Shown piece by piece: positions 7,581-17,253 of a stretch of 64,000 nucleotides of DNA (position 1 is its first letter; every line of letters starts with the position of its first letter). The position numbers and the translations under genes were made by a program. Source of the DNA: Micromonospora echinaurantiaca (GTDB lineage: Bacteria; Actinomycetota; Actinomycetes; Mycobacteriales; Micromonosporaceae). A model generated the notes under the pieces. That model did no database searches. It was not told the origin of the DNA and was given only the letters and a program-made list of their open reading frames with translations. The stretch is taken from positions 756,501 through 820,500 of the forward strand of contig NZ_LT607750.1 of assembly GCF_900090235.1 (NCBI RefSeq), given 5' to 3'.

Positions 7581-8612
7581 ATGCCTGAGCTGGAGTTCGG
7601 ACTCGACACCTTCGGCGACGTCCCGGAGGACGACTCCGGTGCGCTGGTCTCCCACGCCGCCGCGATCCGGCAGGTCGTCGACGAGGCGGTGCTGGCCGAG
7701 CAGGTCGGCGTCGACGTCATCGCCCTCGGCGAGCACCACCGGCCCGAGTACTCCATCTCGACCCCGGAGACCGTCCTCGCCGGCATCGCCACCCGCACCT
7801 CACGGATCCGGCTCGCCTCCGGCGTGACGGTGCTGAGCTCGGACGACCCGGTCCGGGTGTTCCAACGCTTCGCCACCGTGGACGCGATGTCCAACGGCCG
7901 TGCCGAGGTCATCCTCGGCCGTGGCTCGTTCACCGAGTCCTTTCCGCTGTTCGGCTACGACCTGAGCGACTACGACGTGCTGTTCGAGGAGAAGATCGAG
8001 CTGTTCGTCAAGCTGCTCGACGAGAAGCCGGTCACCTGGAGCGGCACCAAGCGTGCCCCGCTCGACAACGCCGACGTCTTCCCGAAGACGGAATCGGGGC
8101 GCCTCACCACCTGGGTGGGCGTCGGTGGCTCGCCGCAGTCGGTGGTCCGCACCGCCCGATACGGCCTGCCGCTCATGCTCGCCATCATCGGTGGCCAGCC
8201 GGGACGCTTCGCGCCCTACACCGACCTGTACCGCCGGGCCTCCGCGCAGTTCGGCACGACCGCGTACCCGGTCGGCATGCACTCGCCGGGCTTCATCGCC
8301 GACACCGACGAGGAAGCCAAGGAGATCTACTGGCCGCACTACCGGATCATGCGAAACCGGATCGGCGCGCTCCGCGGCTGGCCGCCCATCCGGCGGGCCG
8401 AGTTCGACGCCGAGGTCGAGCAGGGGTCCCTCTACATCGGTTCCCCGGAGACCGTCGCTCGCAAGATCGCCCGCGCGGTCAGCGCCCTCGGCGTCGGCCG
8501 GTTCGACCTCATCTACACCGCGGGCGCCCAGCCGATCAGCGCGCGGCTGCGGGCCATCGAGCTCTACGGCACCAAGGTGGTCCCGATGGTCCGCGACATC
8601 CTCGCCGGCTGA
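7581..8612 (+). CDS. LLM-class flavin-dependent monooxygenase
   Basis: A 343-aa luciferase-like TIM-barrel oxidoreductase with GGAGG at 7570-7574. Family features are [78 protein letters not shown] and a late [12 protein letters not shown] segment. The EHH motif and overall order resemble the Atu2307/SP_0267 group of LLM monooxygenases (memory). The cofactor is FMN or F420. The F420-reductase-like gene that follows would fit reduced cofactor supply. Two palindromic operators upstream suggest tight inducible control. Confidence 0.88.
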   Translation: MPELEFGLDTFGDVPEDDSGALVSHAAAIRQVVDEAVLAEQVGVDVIALGEHHRPEYSISTPETVLAGIATRTSRIRLASGVTVLSSDDPVRVFQRFATVDAMSNGRAEVILGRGSFTESFPLFGYDLSDYDVLFEEKIELFVKLLDEKPVTWSGTKRAPLDNADVFPKTESGRLTTWVGVGGSPQSVVRTARYGLPLMLAIIGGQPGRFAPYTDLYRRASAQFGTTAYPVGMHSPGFIADTDEEAKEIYWPHYRIMRNRIGALRGWPPIRRAEFDAEVEQGSLYIGSPETVARKIARAVSALGVGRFDLIYTAGAQPISARLRAIELYGTKVVPMVRDILAG

Positions 8613-8673
8613 CCCGCGTTCGAGGCGGCGCATCCGCCACGCCGGCACCGGCGAGACAACCTGGGAGAAGGAC

Positions 8674-9369
8674 ATGAACGACGTCGTCCGGCAGGGCCCG
8701 CAGACCCTCGGCATCCTCGGCGCCGGCAAGGTGGGCACCGTGCTCGCCCGGCTCGCCCTGGCCGCCGGCTACCAGGTGCTCATCGCGGGCTCCGGCGACC
8801 CGGCGAAGATCGCCCTCACCGTCGACGTGCTCACGCCCGGGGCGGTCGCCGTCACCGCCACCGAAGCCGCGGCCCGGGCGGACCTCGTCATCCTCGCCCT
8901 TCCGCTGGGCAGGTACCGCACCATCCCGGCGGACGCGCTGCGCGGCAAGCTGGTCGTCGACGCCATGAACTACTGGTGGGAGGTCGACGGCATCCGCGAC
9001 GACCTCACCGACCCGCGCACCTCGTCCAGCGAGACCGTCCAGGCCTTCCTGCCCGGCGCTCGGGTGGTCAAGGCGTTCAACCACATGGGCTACCACGACC
9101 TTGAGGACGGGGCCCGGCCCGCAGGCGACGCCGGCCGCAAGGCCCTGGCCATCGCCGGCGACGACCCGGCCGACCTCGACACGGTCGCCGCGCTGGTCGA
9201 CGCGCTCGGCTTCGATCCGGTCGTCGCCGGCCCGCTCGCGGCCGGCGTCCGTCTCGAACCGGGCACCGACCTGTTCGGCGCCAACGTCGACGCGGACGAG
9301 ATTCGCGCCCGGCTCGACCGGTTCCCGCAGTCGGAGCGCGGGCAGCTCATCGCCCGTGCGCGAGCCTGA
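8674..9369 (+). CDS. NADPH-dependent F420 reductase-like protein
   Basis: A 231-aa Rossmann protein starting at ATG 8674 after a GGGAGAAGG ribosome site. The N-terminus reads [24 protein letters not shown], the dinucleotide-binding fold, with later [16 protein letters not shown] and [14 protein letters not shown] segments as in F420H2:NADP oxidoreductases (Fno family). It probably moves hydride between NADPH and F420 or acts on a related small substrate. It sits 61 bases after the LLM monooxygenase, likely in one transcript. Confidence 0.82.
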   Translation: MNDVVRQGPQTLGILGAGKVGTVLARLALAAGYQVLIAGSGDPAKIALTVDVLTPGAVAVTATEAAARADLVILALPLGRYRTIPADALRGKLVVDAMNYWWEVDGIRDDLTDPRTSSSETVQAFLPGARVVKAFNHMGYHDLEDGARPAGDAGRKALAIAGDDPADLDTVAALVDALGFDPVVAGPLAAGVRLEPGTDLFGANVDADEIRARLDRFPQSERGQLIARARA

Positions 9370-9600
9370 GCCGGCACCCGGGGCGGGCCACGGCGGGGCG
9401 GCGTCCGGCCGGTCCGCCGTTGCCCGATACCGCCTGCCTCCTGAGGTCCGCCGACGCCGACGCCGACCCCCACTGCCACGCCGAGGCCCACGCTGGCCCC
9501 CGGCGTCGGCGCCGGACGGGCAGGTTGCGCTCCCACCGGGTGGTTAACCGGCCCCTGCCTCGGGCATGTCGGGGATGACGCCGACGACGAGGGAGGGGCG

Positions 9601-10614
9601 ATGGCCGCCGACAATTCTTCCGCCCGCGAGGGGCGGGACCCCGCCGGGCCGGTCGGGTCCGACGAGGGGCCGGAGAGCCCGGCCCAGCTGCCGGGCACCG
9701 GGTGGAAGGCGGCGCTGCGGCGCACCGTCCGCGAGTTCCAGGACGACAGCCTGACCGACTGGGCGGCGGCGCTGACCTACTACGGCGTGCTCTCCATCTT
9801 CCCCGGCCTGCTGGTGCTGATTTCTATCCTCGGCCTGCTCGGGCCGCGGGCCACCCAGGGCGTCAAGGACACAGTCAACGACGCGGTGCCCCAGGAGAAC
9901 ATCCGGGAGATCATCGACACCGCGATCGGCCAGGCGCAACAGAGCGGCGGGCTGGCGAGCCTCGCGGCGATCCTCGGTCTGCTGGCCGCCTTCTGGTCCG
10001 CGTCCGGCTACATCGCGGCCTTCATGCGCGCCTCGAACACCATCTACGACGTGCCCGAGGGCCGGCCGATCTGGAAGACGCTGCCGATCCGGATCGGGGT
10101 CACCGCGGTGATCGGGGTGATGCTGCTGGCCTCCGCGGTCATCGTGGTCTTCACCGGCGGCCTGGCCGAACAGGTGGGCGAGGCGATCGGGGTCGGCGCC
10201 ACCGTGGTGACGGTCTGGAACATCGCCAAGTGGCCCGTGCTGCTGATCCTGGTGAGCCTGATGTTCGCGATCCTCTACTGGGCCTCGCCGAACGCGCGGC
10301 ACGGCGGGTTCCGCTGGGTCAGCCCCGGCGGCGTGCTGGCCGTGGTGATCTGGCTGGTGGTTTCCGGCCTGTTCGCGCTCTACGTGAGCAACTTCGGCTC
10401 GTACAACAAGACGTACGGGGCGCTGGCCGGCGTGATCATCTTCCTGGTCTGGCTCTGGCTCAGCAACATTGCGATCCTGCTCGGCGCCGAGTTCGACGCC
10501 GAGCTGGAGCGCAGCCGCGCCATCTCGGCCGGGCACGCGGCCGACGAGGAGCCGTACGTCGAGCTGCGCGACGACCGCAAGCTCCGCAAGAAGCGCAACA
10601 CCGGCCACCGCTGA
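9601..10614 (+). CDS. YihY/BrkB family inner-membrane protein
   Basis: A 337-aa integral membrane protein with GGGAGGGG just before ATG 9601. After a polar N-terminus, the YihY signature appears: DSLTDWAAALTYYGVLSIFPGLLVLISILGLLG, then LLAAFWSASGYIAAFMRASNTIYDVPEGRP. Six membrane helices and a charged C-terminus follow. The family was once misnamed ribonuclease BN and its molecular role is unsettled. It appears monocistronic, with a terminator-like hairpin at 10636-10663. Confidence 0.9.
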   Translation: MAADNSSAREGRDPAGPVGSDEGPESPAQLPGTGWKAALRRTVREFQDDSLTDWAAALTYYGVLSIFPGLLVLISILGLLGPRATQGVKDTVNDAVPQENIREIIDTAIGQAQQSGGLASLAAILGLLAAFWSASGYIAAFMRASNTIYDVPEGRPIWKTLPIRIGVTAVIGVMLLASAVIVVFTGGLAEQVGEAIGVGATVVTVWNIAKWPVLLILVSLMFAILYWASPNARHGGFRWVSPGGVLAVVIWLVVSGLFALYVSNFGSYNKTYGALAGVIIFLVWLWLSNIAILLGAEFDAELERSRAISAGHAADEEPYVELRDDRKLRKKRNTGHR

Positions 10615-10635
10615 CCCCGCCCACCCCACCCCCTC

Positions 10636-10663
10636 GCCCCGCCCCCACCCCGGGAGGCGGGGC
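10636..10663 (+). terminator. GC-rich hairpin after the YihY gene
   Basis: GCCCCGCC (10636-10643) pairs with GGCGGGGC (10656-10663) across a 12-base loop, 22 bases after the stop codon. No U-tract follows, as is common for actinomycete terminators. Confidence 0.6.
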
Positions 10664-10678
10664 GCCCTTCGTCTCCCT

Positions 10679-10754
10679 CCGCGATCTTGCACTTTCGGCC
10701 CGGGTTGTGCCCTGATCTGCGGCCTTTGCCGGGGCACAAAGTGCAAGATCGCGG
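10679..10754 (+). repeat. Long inverted repeat, REP-like element
   Basis: Perfect 17-base arms (10679-10695 and 10738-10754, core GCGATCTTGCACTTT) enclose 42 bases. Nested inside is a second pairing, TTGTGCCC with GGGCACAA. I recall near-identical GCGATCTTGCAC palindromes scattered through Micromonospora genomes (memory, not searched). It could act as a mobile palindrome or a bidirectional terminator. Confidence 0.75.
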
Positions 10755-10793
10755 GGGGTGACGAGCGGGGCTCTTTTCTTGATCCACTATTAG

Positions 10794-10815
10794 CTTTTGT
10801 TCGGACGGACAAAAG
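10794..10815 (+). promoter_or_regulatory. Imperfect palindrome upstream of the ROK gene
   Basis: CTTTTGT (10794-10800) and ACAAAAG (10809-10815) form a 22-base imperfect palindrome in a locally AT-rich patch about 105 bases before the ROK start. It is a good candidate operator for autoregulation and for control of the uptake operon. Confidence 0.5.
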
Positions 10816-10920
10816 TTGGCGTCAGATTGGCCGAAGCTCTGGACAGGCGGCACGGAACGCTCCTACTGTGTCGGGCACAACACCTCGGCGTTGCGCCGAC
10901 GTGGACGAGCCCCTGAAGAG

Positions 10921-12108
10921 GTGAGCCCGGTGCGGAGCGTGGACCCGTTGCACGTACGGCTGTTGCGGTTGCTCCGCGACGAGGGGGCGGTGTCCCGGGC
11001 CGAGCTGGCCGACCGGTTGCAGATGCCCCGCCCCCGCCTGCTCGCCGAGCTGGAACGGCTGGTCGGCCTCGGTTACGTGGCCGAGGCGGGGCTGGCCGCC
11101 TCCCGCGGCGGTCGACGCTCCACCCTGGTCGAACTCAGCCCGCACCTGCGATTCGCCGCGGTCGACCTGGGCGCCAGCTCGATCGACGTCGAGGTGGTCA
11201 ACGGCCGGCTGGAGCCGGTGGCCGCGTACGCCGAACCGGCCGACATCCGCTCCGGGCCGAAGCTGATCCTCCAGCGGGTCAACGAGTTGCTGCACAAGGC
11301 CAAGGTGGACGGCGCCTACGAGCGCCTCGACGCGGTCGGCATCGGCGTGCCCGGCCCGGTCAGCTTCCGCGACGGCGTCCCGGTCTCCCCGCCGATCATG
11401 CCCGGGTGGGACCGGTTCCCGGTGCGCGAGCTGCTCACCCGGGAGCACGGCTGCCCGGCCGTGGTCGACAACGACGTCAACATCATGGCGATCGGGGAGC
11501 GGCACGGCGGGGTGGCCCACTCGGTGGACGACTTCCTCTTCGTCAAGATCGGCACCGGCATCGGCTGCGGCATCTACCTCAGCGGCGAGGTCTACCGGGG
11601 CACCGACGGCTGCGCCGGGGACATCGGCCACATCCAGGTCGACTCGCACGGTCCGATGTGCTCCTGCGGCAACGTCGGCTGTCTGGAGGCGCTGTTCAGC
11701 GGCGCCGCGCTGGCCAAGGACGCGACCGCTGCCGCGCGCAGCGGCGCCTCGCCGGCGCTGGCCGAGCGGCTCGCCGCCCGGGGCGAGGTGACCGCGCTGG
11801 ACGTCGCCGAGGGCGCCGTCGAGGGCGACGTCACCTGCATCCAACTGATCCGCGACGGGGGGCGGCGGGTCGGCGGCGTACTGGCCGGGCTGGTGAGCTT
11901 CACCAACCCGTCGATGATCGTGATCGGCGGCGGCCTCGCCCAGCTCGGTCACATCCTGCTCGCCGAGATCCGCAGCGTGGTCTACCGCCGGTCGCTGCCG
12001 CTGGCCACCGGCAACCTCCCGGTCGTCCTGTCCGAGCTGGGGCCGCGCGCCGGGGTCGCCGGCGCCGCCGTCCTCGCCAGCGACGTGGCCTTCGGGGAGG
12101 CGTCATGA
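10921..12108 (+). CDS. ROK-family transcriptional regulator
   Basis: A 395-aa sugar-responsive repressor. The N-terminal winged HTH (residues ~10-65: LLRLLRDEGAVSRAELADRLQMPRPRLLAELERL) precedes a ROK sugar-kinase-like domain. That domain has DLGASSIDVEVV, GIGVPGPV, VVDNDVNIMAIGE and GTGIGCGIYLSGEV. The ROK zinc motif is present as DIGHIQVDSHGPMCSCGNVGCLEA. GTG 10921 or 10930 fits the AAGAGG ribosome site; the frame upstream is not needed. Its stop overlaps the start of the ABC ATPase gene (ATGA), so it heads the uptake operon. The inducer is presumably the imported sugar or a phosphorylated form. Confidence 0.92.
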   Translation: MSPVRSVDPLHVRLLRLLRDEGAVSRAELADRLQMPRPRLLAELERLVGLGYVAEAGLAASRGGRRSTLVELSPHLRFAAVDLGASSIDVEVVNGRLEPVAAYAEPADIRSGPKLILQRVNELLHKAKVDGAYERLDAVGIGVPGPVSFRDGVPVSPPIMPGWDRFPVRELLTREHGCPAVVDNDVNIMAIGERHGGVAHSVDDFLFVKIGTGIGCGIYLSGEVYRGTDGCAGDIGHIQVDSHGPMCSCGNVGCLEALFSGAALAKDATAAARSGASPALAERLAARGEVTALDVAEGAVEGDVTCIQLIRDGGRRVGGVLAGLVSFTNPSMIVIGGGLAQLGHILLAEIRSVVYRRSLPLATGNLPVVLSELGPRAGVAGAAVLASDVAFGEAS

Positions 12109-13694
12109 CCGAGCAGCCCGAGGAGGTCGTCGTGACAGATGCTCCGCTGGTCGAGGCGCCCGCCGACGCCGTCGCGGGCGAGGTGGTGCTGCGCCTCACC
12201 GACGTGGTGAAGACCTTCCCGGGCGTACGGGCCCTGGACGGGGTGCAGCTGGAGGTGCGCGCCGGTGAGGTGCACTGCCTGCTCGGGCAGAACGGCGCCG
12301 GCAAGTCCACCCTGATCAAGGTGCTGGCCGGGGTGCACCGGCCCGACTCGGGGCTGGTCGAGTGGCGCGGCGAGCCGGTCACCTTCGCCAACCCGCAGGC
12401 CGCCATGCGCGCCGGCATCGCCACCATCTACCAGGAACTCGACCTGGTCGAGGACCTCTCGGTAGCGGAGAACACCTTCCTCGGCCACGAGCCGCGCCGG
12501 CTCGGCTTCGTCCGGCGCGGGCACATGGCCCGGCGTACCCGGCAGATCCTCGGCCGGCTCGGCCACGCCGAGATCGCGCCCGGGCGGATGGTCCGCGCCC
12601 TGCCGGCCGCCGGCAAGCAGGTGGTCAGCATGGCCCGCGCGCTCTCCCACGAGGCGCGACTGATCATCATGGACGAGCCGAGCGCGGTGCTGGCGCACGA
12701 CGAGGTCGGCAACCTGTTCCGGATCATCCGCGAGCTGACCGCCCAGGGCATCGCCGTCATCTACATCTCCCACCGGTTGGAGGAGATCCGCGAGATCGGC
12801 GACCGGGTCACCGTACTCAAGGACGGCCGGACCACCGCGGCGAACCTGCCGGCCCGCGAGACCCCGACCCGCGACCTGGTCAGCCGGATGACCGGCCGCA
12901 CCATCGAGTACGTCTTCCCGGACCGCCCGGCCGCCGAGCCGCGCGGCGAGGAGCTGCTGCGGGTGGACGGACTGACCCGGACGGGGGAGTTCGCCGACGT
13001 CTCGCTCAGCGTCCGGCCCGGCGAGATCGTGGGCATCGCCGGGCTGGTCGGCTCGGGCCGCTCCGAGCTGCTGGAGACCATCTACGGCGCCCGCCGGGCC
13101 GAGGCCGGCACGGTCACGATGGCCGGCCGGACGCTGCGTCCGGGCAACGTCGGCGCGGCGGTACGGGCCGGCATGGGGATGGCCCCCGAGGAGCGCAAGA
13201 GCCAGGCGCTGCTGCTCGGCGAGCCCATCTACCGCAACGTCACGCTGGCCACCTTCGGCCGGTACGCCCGGTTCGGGTTCACCGACACCGGCCGGGAGCG
13301 GGCCGAGGCGGACCGGATCGCGGCGAGCCTGGAGCTGCGCCCCCGCGACGTCCGCCGGCCGGTGCGCACCCTCTCCGGCGGCAACCAGCAGAAGGTGGTG
13401 GTCGGGCGGTGGCTGCTCGGCGACACCCGCCTGCTGCTGCTCGACGAGCCGACCCGGGGCGTGGACGTCGGCGCCCGGTCCGAGCTGTACCAGGTCATCC
13501 GGGCCCTGGCGGCCCGCGGCGTCGGGGTGCTGCTGGTCTCCAGCGAGGTGCCCGAGGTGCTCGGTCTGGCCGACCGGGTGCTGGTGATGCGGGAGGGGCG
13601 GGTCGTCCGCGAAGCCCCGGCCGGCGAACTCGACGAGAACACCGTGCTCGACCTCGTCATGGCGGGGTCCCTGATGGAAGGCGCACCGGCATGA
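12105..13694 (+). CDS. Sugar ABC transporter ATP-binding protein (two NBDs)
   Basis: A 529-aa RbsA/MglA/XylG-type ATPase with two nucleotide-binding halves. The first half has Walker A GQNGAGKST and Walker B LIIMDEPSAVL, but its signature region is degenerate (ALPAAGKQVVSMARAL). The second half has the diverged P-loop GLVGSGRSEL typical of this family, signature LSGGNQQKVVVGRW and Walker B LLLLDEPTRGVD. Energises import of a monosaccharide or cyclitol through the permease encoded next (4-base overlap). Confidence 0.93.
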   Translation: MTEQPEEVVVTDAPLVEAPADAVAGEVVLRLTDVVKTFPGVRALDGVQLEVRAGEVHCLLGQNGAGKSTLIKVLAGVHRPDSGLVEWRGEPVTFANPQAAMRAGIATIYQELDLVEDLSVAENTFLGHEPRRLGFVRRGHMARRTRQILGRLGHAEIAPGRMVRALPAAGKQVVSMARALSHEARLIIMDEPSAVLAHDEVGNLFRIIRELTAQGIAVIYISHRLEEIREIGDRVTVLKDGRTTAANLPARETPTRDLVSRMTGRTIEYVFPDRPAAEPRGEELLRVDGLTRTGEFADVSLSVRPGEIVGIAGLVGSGRSELLETIYGARRAEAGTVTMAGRTLRPGNVGAAVRAGMGMAPEERKSQALLLGEPIYRNVTLATFGRYARFGFTDTGRERAEADRIAASLELRPRDVRRPVRTLSGGNQQKVVVGRWLLGDTRLLLLDEPTRGVDVGARSELYQVIRALAARGVGVLLVSSEVPEVLGLADRVLVMREGRVVREAPAGELDENTVLDLVMAGSLMEGAPA

Positions 13695-14812
13695 GCGATG
13701 TACCCTCCACACCCACCGCGGAGCGGGCGGCGCAGCTGCCGGCGCAGTCCCCGCCGGTGGACCCGGCGGAGACGGCCGCGGCCGGCGACCACGCGGCGGC
13801 CGTCGGGCGGCTCTCCTGGTGGCGGGGTGACGGCGGCGAGGGTGCCCGCCGCAACCTCGCGCTGATCGGGGTGCTGCTGGTGCTGATCGTGATCGGCGCG
13901 ATCACCAGATCCGACCTCTACTCCAACCCGGACTGGGTCTGGGACAACGTGCTGAGCATCCTCAAGCTGGCCTCGGTGGTCGGCGTGGTCACCGTCGGGA
14001 TGACCTTCGTCATCATCGGGGGTGGCATCGACCTCTCGGTCGGCGCGATCGTCGCGCTGGCCGGGGTCTGGTGCACCACGGTGGCCACCCAGAGCTACGG
14101 CGCCGGCGGCATGATCTTCAGCGCGCTCACCGTCGGGCTCGCGGTCGGCCTGGTCAACGGGCTGCTCATCTCGTACGGCCGGCTGGTGCCGTTCATCGCC
14201 ACGCTGGCCATGCTGGTGGCCGCCCGCGGCCTGGCCGCCGAGATCTCCGACAAGCAGACCCAGGTGTCGGACAACTCCTTCATCAACGGCCTGGCCAGCA
14301 ACGACCTGCTCGGCATCCCGCTGCTGGTCTACATCCTCGCCGCGGTGGTGGCGGCCGGCTGGGTGCTGCTCAACCGCACCACCTTCGGCCGGCGCACGGT
14401 GGCCGTCGGCGGCAACCCGGAGGCGGCCCGGCTCGCCGGCATCAACGTCAAGCGGCACACCCTGCTGCTCTACGCGCTCTCCGGGCTGTGCTGCGGCATC
14501 GCCGCCATCATGCTCACCGCCCAGGCCAACTCGGCCCAGGCGGCGATGGCGAACCTCTACGAGCTGGACGCGATCGCCGCCGCGATCATCGGCGGCACGC
14601 TGCTCAGCGGCGGGCGGGGCACCATCATCGGTTCCCTGCTCGGGGTGGTCATCTTCGCCACCATCACCAACCTCTTCGCCATCAACGGCCTCTCCACCGA
14701 GGCCCAGAACATGGTCAAGGGCGGCATCATCGTCGCGGCCGTCCTGGTCCAGCAGGTCAAGTTCCGCAGCGTCACCCAGTTCCTGGGCCGCAACCGGCTC
14801 ACCACCACCTGA
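13691..14812 (+). CDS. Sugar ABC transporter permease
   Basis: A 373-aa membrane protein of the RbsC/XylH class. After a ~50-residue polar N-terminus there are 8-10 membrane helices, with VTVGMTFVIIGGGIDLSVGAIVALAG and the cytoplasmic loop FGRRTVAVGGNPEAARLAGINVKRH. Both are hallmarks of ribose/xylose-type permeases, as is the late AAAIIGGTLLSGGRGTIIGSLLGV. It overlaps the ATPase gene by four bases. Confidence 0.93.
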   Translation: MSDVPSTPTAERAAQLPAQSPPVDPAETAAAGDHAAAVGRLSWWRGDGGEGARRNLALIGVLLVLIVIGAITRSDLYSNPDWVWDNVLSILKLASVVGVVTVGMTFVIIGGGIDLSVGAIVALAGVWCTTVATQSYGAGGMIFSALTVGLAVGLVNGLLISYGRLVPFIATLAMLVAARGLAAEISDKQTQVSDNSFINGLASNDLLGIPLLVYILAAVVAAGWVLLNRTTFGRRTVAVGGNPEAARLAGINVKRHTLLLYALSGLCCGIAAIMLTAQANSAQAAMANLYELDAIAAAIIGGTLLSGGRGTIIGSLLGVVIFATITNLFAINGLSTEAQNMVKGGIIVAAVLVQQVKFRSVTQFLGRNRLTTT

Positions 14813-14932
14813 CCCGATCCCGACCACGCACCACCCGGGCCGCCGGCGCACGCGACGGTGGCCTGGCCCCGCACACCCTTTTCCGAGCACCGCGAACCCT
14901 TCCCTCCACCACCGCGAACACAGGAGGTCGTC

Positions 14933-15988
14933 ATGACCCAGCACAGTCGCGACCTGTCGCGCCGCCGACTGCTCTTCGGCGGGGCCGCCGTGGGCGCCGG
15001 CGTGCTCCTCGCCGGGTGCACCAGCAACGAGGAGCAGCCGACCGAGGCGCAGACCAAGGCGGCCGGCGCGCCGGGCGGCAACAGCGAGCCCGGCAAGCGG
15101 GTGACGGTCGGCTTCTCCGCGCCCGCCGCCGACCACGGCTGGATCGCCGCCATCACCAACAACGCCAAGGCCCAGGCCGGTACGTACTCCGACGTGGAGT
15201 TCAAGACGGTCGAGGCCGGCGCGGACGCGGCGGCCCAGCGGGCGGCGCTGTCCACCCTGATCTCCCAGAAGCCGGACGTCATCGTGCTGCTGCCGCACGA
15301 CGGCAAGGAACTCAACGCCTTCGGCCTGGAGGCGATGAACGCCGGCATCCCGGTGGTCAACCTGGACCGGGCGTTCCCGGACGCGCGGGCCTACCGGCTG
15401 CAGATCAAGGGCGACAACTACGGCATGGGGGTGGCCGCCGCCACCTACATGATCGCGCAGTTCAAGGCGAAGAACCTCACCAACCCGGTGATCGGCGAGA
15501 TCGCCGGCATCGACTCGCTGGAGCTGACCCAGGAGCGGTCGAAGGGCTTCGCCGACACGCTCACCGCGGCCGGTTTCCGGATCGCCAACCGCCGGGCGGC
15601 GGAGTTCACCGCCGACTCGGGCCAGCGGGAGGCCGCCCAGCTGCTCCAGGCGCTGCCGAAGATGGACGCGCTCTGGAACCACGACGACGACCAGGGCATC
15701 GGCGTGCTGGCCGCGATCAACCAGGCCAATCGCAAGGAGTTCTTCATGGTCGGCGGCGCCGGCTCGAAGAAGGCGATGGAGGACATCCAGGCGGACAACA
15801 CCCCGCTCAAGGCGACGGTCACCTACAGCCCGTCGATGGCCTCGTCGGCCATCTCGCTGGCTCGGCTGATCGCCCAGGGCCGGGGCATGTCCGACCTGGT
15901 GGAGCTCCAGGTGCCGAAGGAAATCATCCTCGCCTCCGAGACGATCACCAAGGAGAACGCGAGCAACTACCTCAAGCTCGGGTTCTGA
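14933..15988 (+). CDS. Sugar ABC transporter substrate-binding lipoprotein
   Basis: A 351-aa binding protein starting at ATG 14933 with AGGAGG at 14922-14927. The signal peptide combines a twin-Arg-like SRRRLLFGG with lipobox L-L-A-G-C, so it is probably exported folded and lipid-anchored. The mature part is a ribose-type periplasmic-binding fold: VTVGFSAPAADHGWIAAITNNAKAQA, SQKPDVIVLLPHDGKELN and GIPVVNLDRAFPDARAY. It completes the ROK-ATPase-permease uptake set. Substrate unknown; a pentose, hexose or cyclitol is likely. Confidence 0.92.
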   Translation: MTQHSRDLSRRRLLFGGAAVGAGVLLAGCTSNEEQPTEAQTKAAGAPGGNSEPGKRVTVGFSAPAADHGWIAAITNNAKAQAGTYSDVEFKTVEAGADAAAQRAALSTLISQKPDVIVLLPHDGKELNAFGLEAMNAGIPVVNLDRAFPDARAYRLQIKGDNYGMGVAAATYMIAQFKAKNLTNPVIGEIAGIDSLELTQERSKGFADTLTAAGFRIANRRAAEFTADSGQREAAQLLQALPKMDALWNHDDDQGIGVLAAINQANRKEFFMVGGAGSKKAMEDIQADNTPLKATVTYSPSMASSAISLARLIAQGRGMSDLVELQVPKEIILASETITKENASNYLKLGF

Positions 15989-16008
15989 CACACGGGGGGA
16001 GACCCACC

Positions 16009-17253
16009 TTGTCCACGACAGACAAGCAACTGCGGGTCGGCATGGTCGGCTACGCGTTCATGGGCGCCGCGCACTCGCAGGCGTGGCGCACCGTGAACCG
16101 GGTGTACGACCTGCCGGCGCGGGCCCGGATGGCGTTGATCTGCGGCCGGGACGCCGGGAAGGTGGCCGACGCCGCCGACCGGCTCGGCTGGGAGACGTAC
16201 ACCACGGACTGGCGTGACCTGGTCAGCCGGGACGACATCGACGTGGTGGACGTCTGCACGCCGGGCGACAGCCATGCCGAGATCGCGCTCGCCGCGCTGG
16301 CCGCCGGCAAGCACGTGCTGTGCGAGAAGCCACTGGCCAACACGGTCTCCGAGGCTCGGGCGATGGCCGCCGCGGCGGCCACCGCCCAGGCCGCCGGGGT
16401 GCGGTCGATGTGCGGGTTCAACTACCGCCGGGTGCCCGCGGTCACGATGATGCGGCAGCTGGTCGCCGACGGACGGCTCGGAGTGATCCGGCACGTCCGG
16501 GCGACGTACCTGCAGGACTGGATCGTGGACCCGCAGTTTCCGCTGGTCTGGCGGTTGCAGAAGGACAGGGCGGGCTCCGGCGCGCTCGGCGACATCGGCG
16601 CGCACATCATCGACCTGACCCAGTTCGTCACCGGGCAGCGGATCACCGGGGTCAGTGCGGTGACCGAGACGTTCGTCAAGGAGCGGCCGCTGCCCGCGGA
16701 ATCGAGCGGGTTGGCGGCCACCGTGGACGGTGCCGGCCCGGTCGACGGGCACGGCTCCGTCGACGGGCACGCCCCGGCCACCGGCCCGGTCACCGTCGAC
16801 GACGCCGCGGTCTTCGTGGCCCGGCTCGACGGCGGCGCGCTGGCCACGTACGAGGCGAGCCGGTTCGCCACCGGCCGCAAGAACGCCCTCCGGGTGGAGA
16901 TCAACGGCTCCCTCGGAACCGTGGTCTTCGACCTGGAACGCCTCAACGAGCTGGAGTTCTACGACGCCACCCGACCCACGGCCGAGCAGGGCTTCAGCCG
17001 CATCCTGGTGACCGAGGGCGAGCACCCGTACATGTCGGCCTGGTGGCCGCCCGGCCACATCATCGGCTACGAGCACTCGTTCACCCACCAGATGCGGGAC
17101 TTCATCGAGGCGATCGCCACCGGCGTCGACCCGGCTCCCTCCTTCGCCGACGCGTTGCAGGTCCAGCTGGTGCTGGACGCGGTCACCCGGTCGGCGGAGC
17201 TCGGTTCCTCGTGGACCGAGGTGGAGCCGGCGCTGGCCCCGGTGGCCGCCTGA
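16009..17253 (+). CDS. Gfo/Idh/MocA family oxidoreductase
   Basis: A 414-aa NAD(P)-dependent sugar or cyclitol dehydrogenase from TTG 16009, after a G-rich ribosome site. The Rossmann start is VGMVGYAFMGAAHSQAW. The catalytic EKP motif is in VLCEKPLANT, and the substrate-pocket motif is GDIGAHIIDLTQFVTG. A Gly/His/Asp-rich insertion near residues 240-262 (AGPVDGHGSVDGHAPATGP) looks like a surface loop expansion. It lies 20 bases after the binding-protein gene, so it probably oxidises the imported substrate. Inositol 2-dehydrogenase-like or 3-keto-sugar-forming activity is possible. Confidence 0.9.
   Translation: MSTTDKQLRVGMVGYAFMGAAHSQAWRTVNRVYDLPARARMALICGRDAGKVADAADRLGWETYTTDWRDLVSRDDIDVVDVCTPGDSHAEIALAALAAGKHVLCEKPLANTVSEARAMAAAAATAQAAGVRSMCGFNYRRVPAVTMMRQLVADGRLGVIRHVRATYLQDWIVDPQFPLVWRLQKDRAGSGALGDIGAHIIDLTQFVTGQRITGVSAVTETFVKERPLPAESSGLAATVDGAGPVDGHGSVDGHAPATGPVTVDDAAVFVARLDGGALATYEASRFATGRKNALRVEINGSLGTVVFDLERLNELEFYDATRPTAEQGFSRILVTEGEHPYMSAWWPPGHIIGYEHSFTHQMRDFIEAIATGVDPAPSFADALQVQLVLDAVTRSAELGSSWTEVEPALAPVAA

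Noticed and set aside
13229..15991. 920-codon minus-strand frame across the ABC permease and binding protein
   Set aside because: Antisense shadow; no domain, no ribosome site, and it spans three well-supported genes and their junctions.
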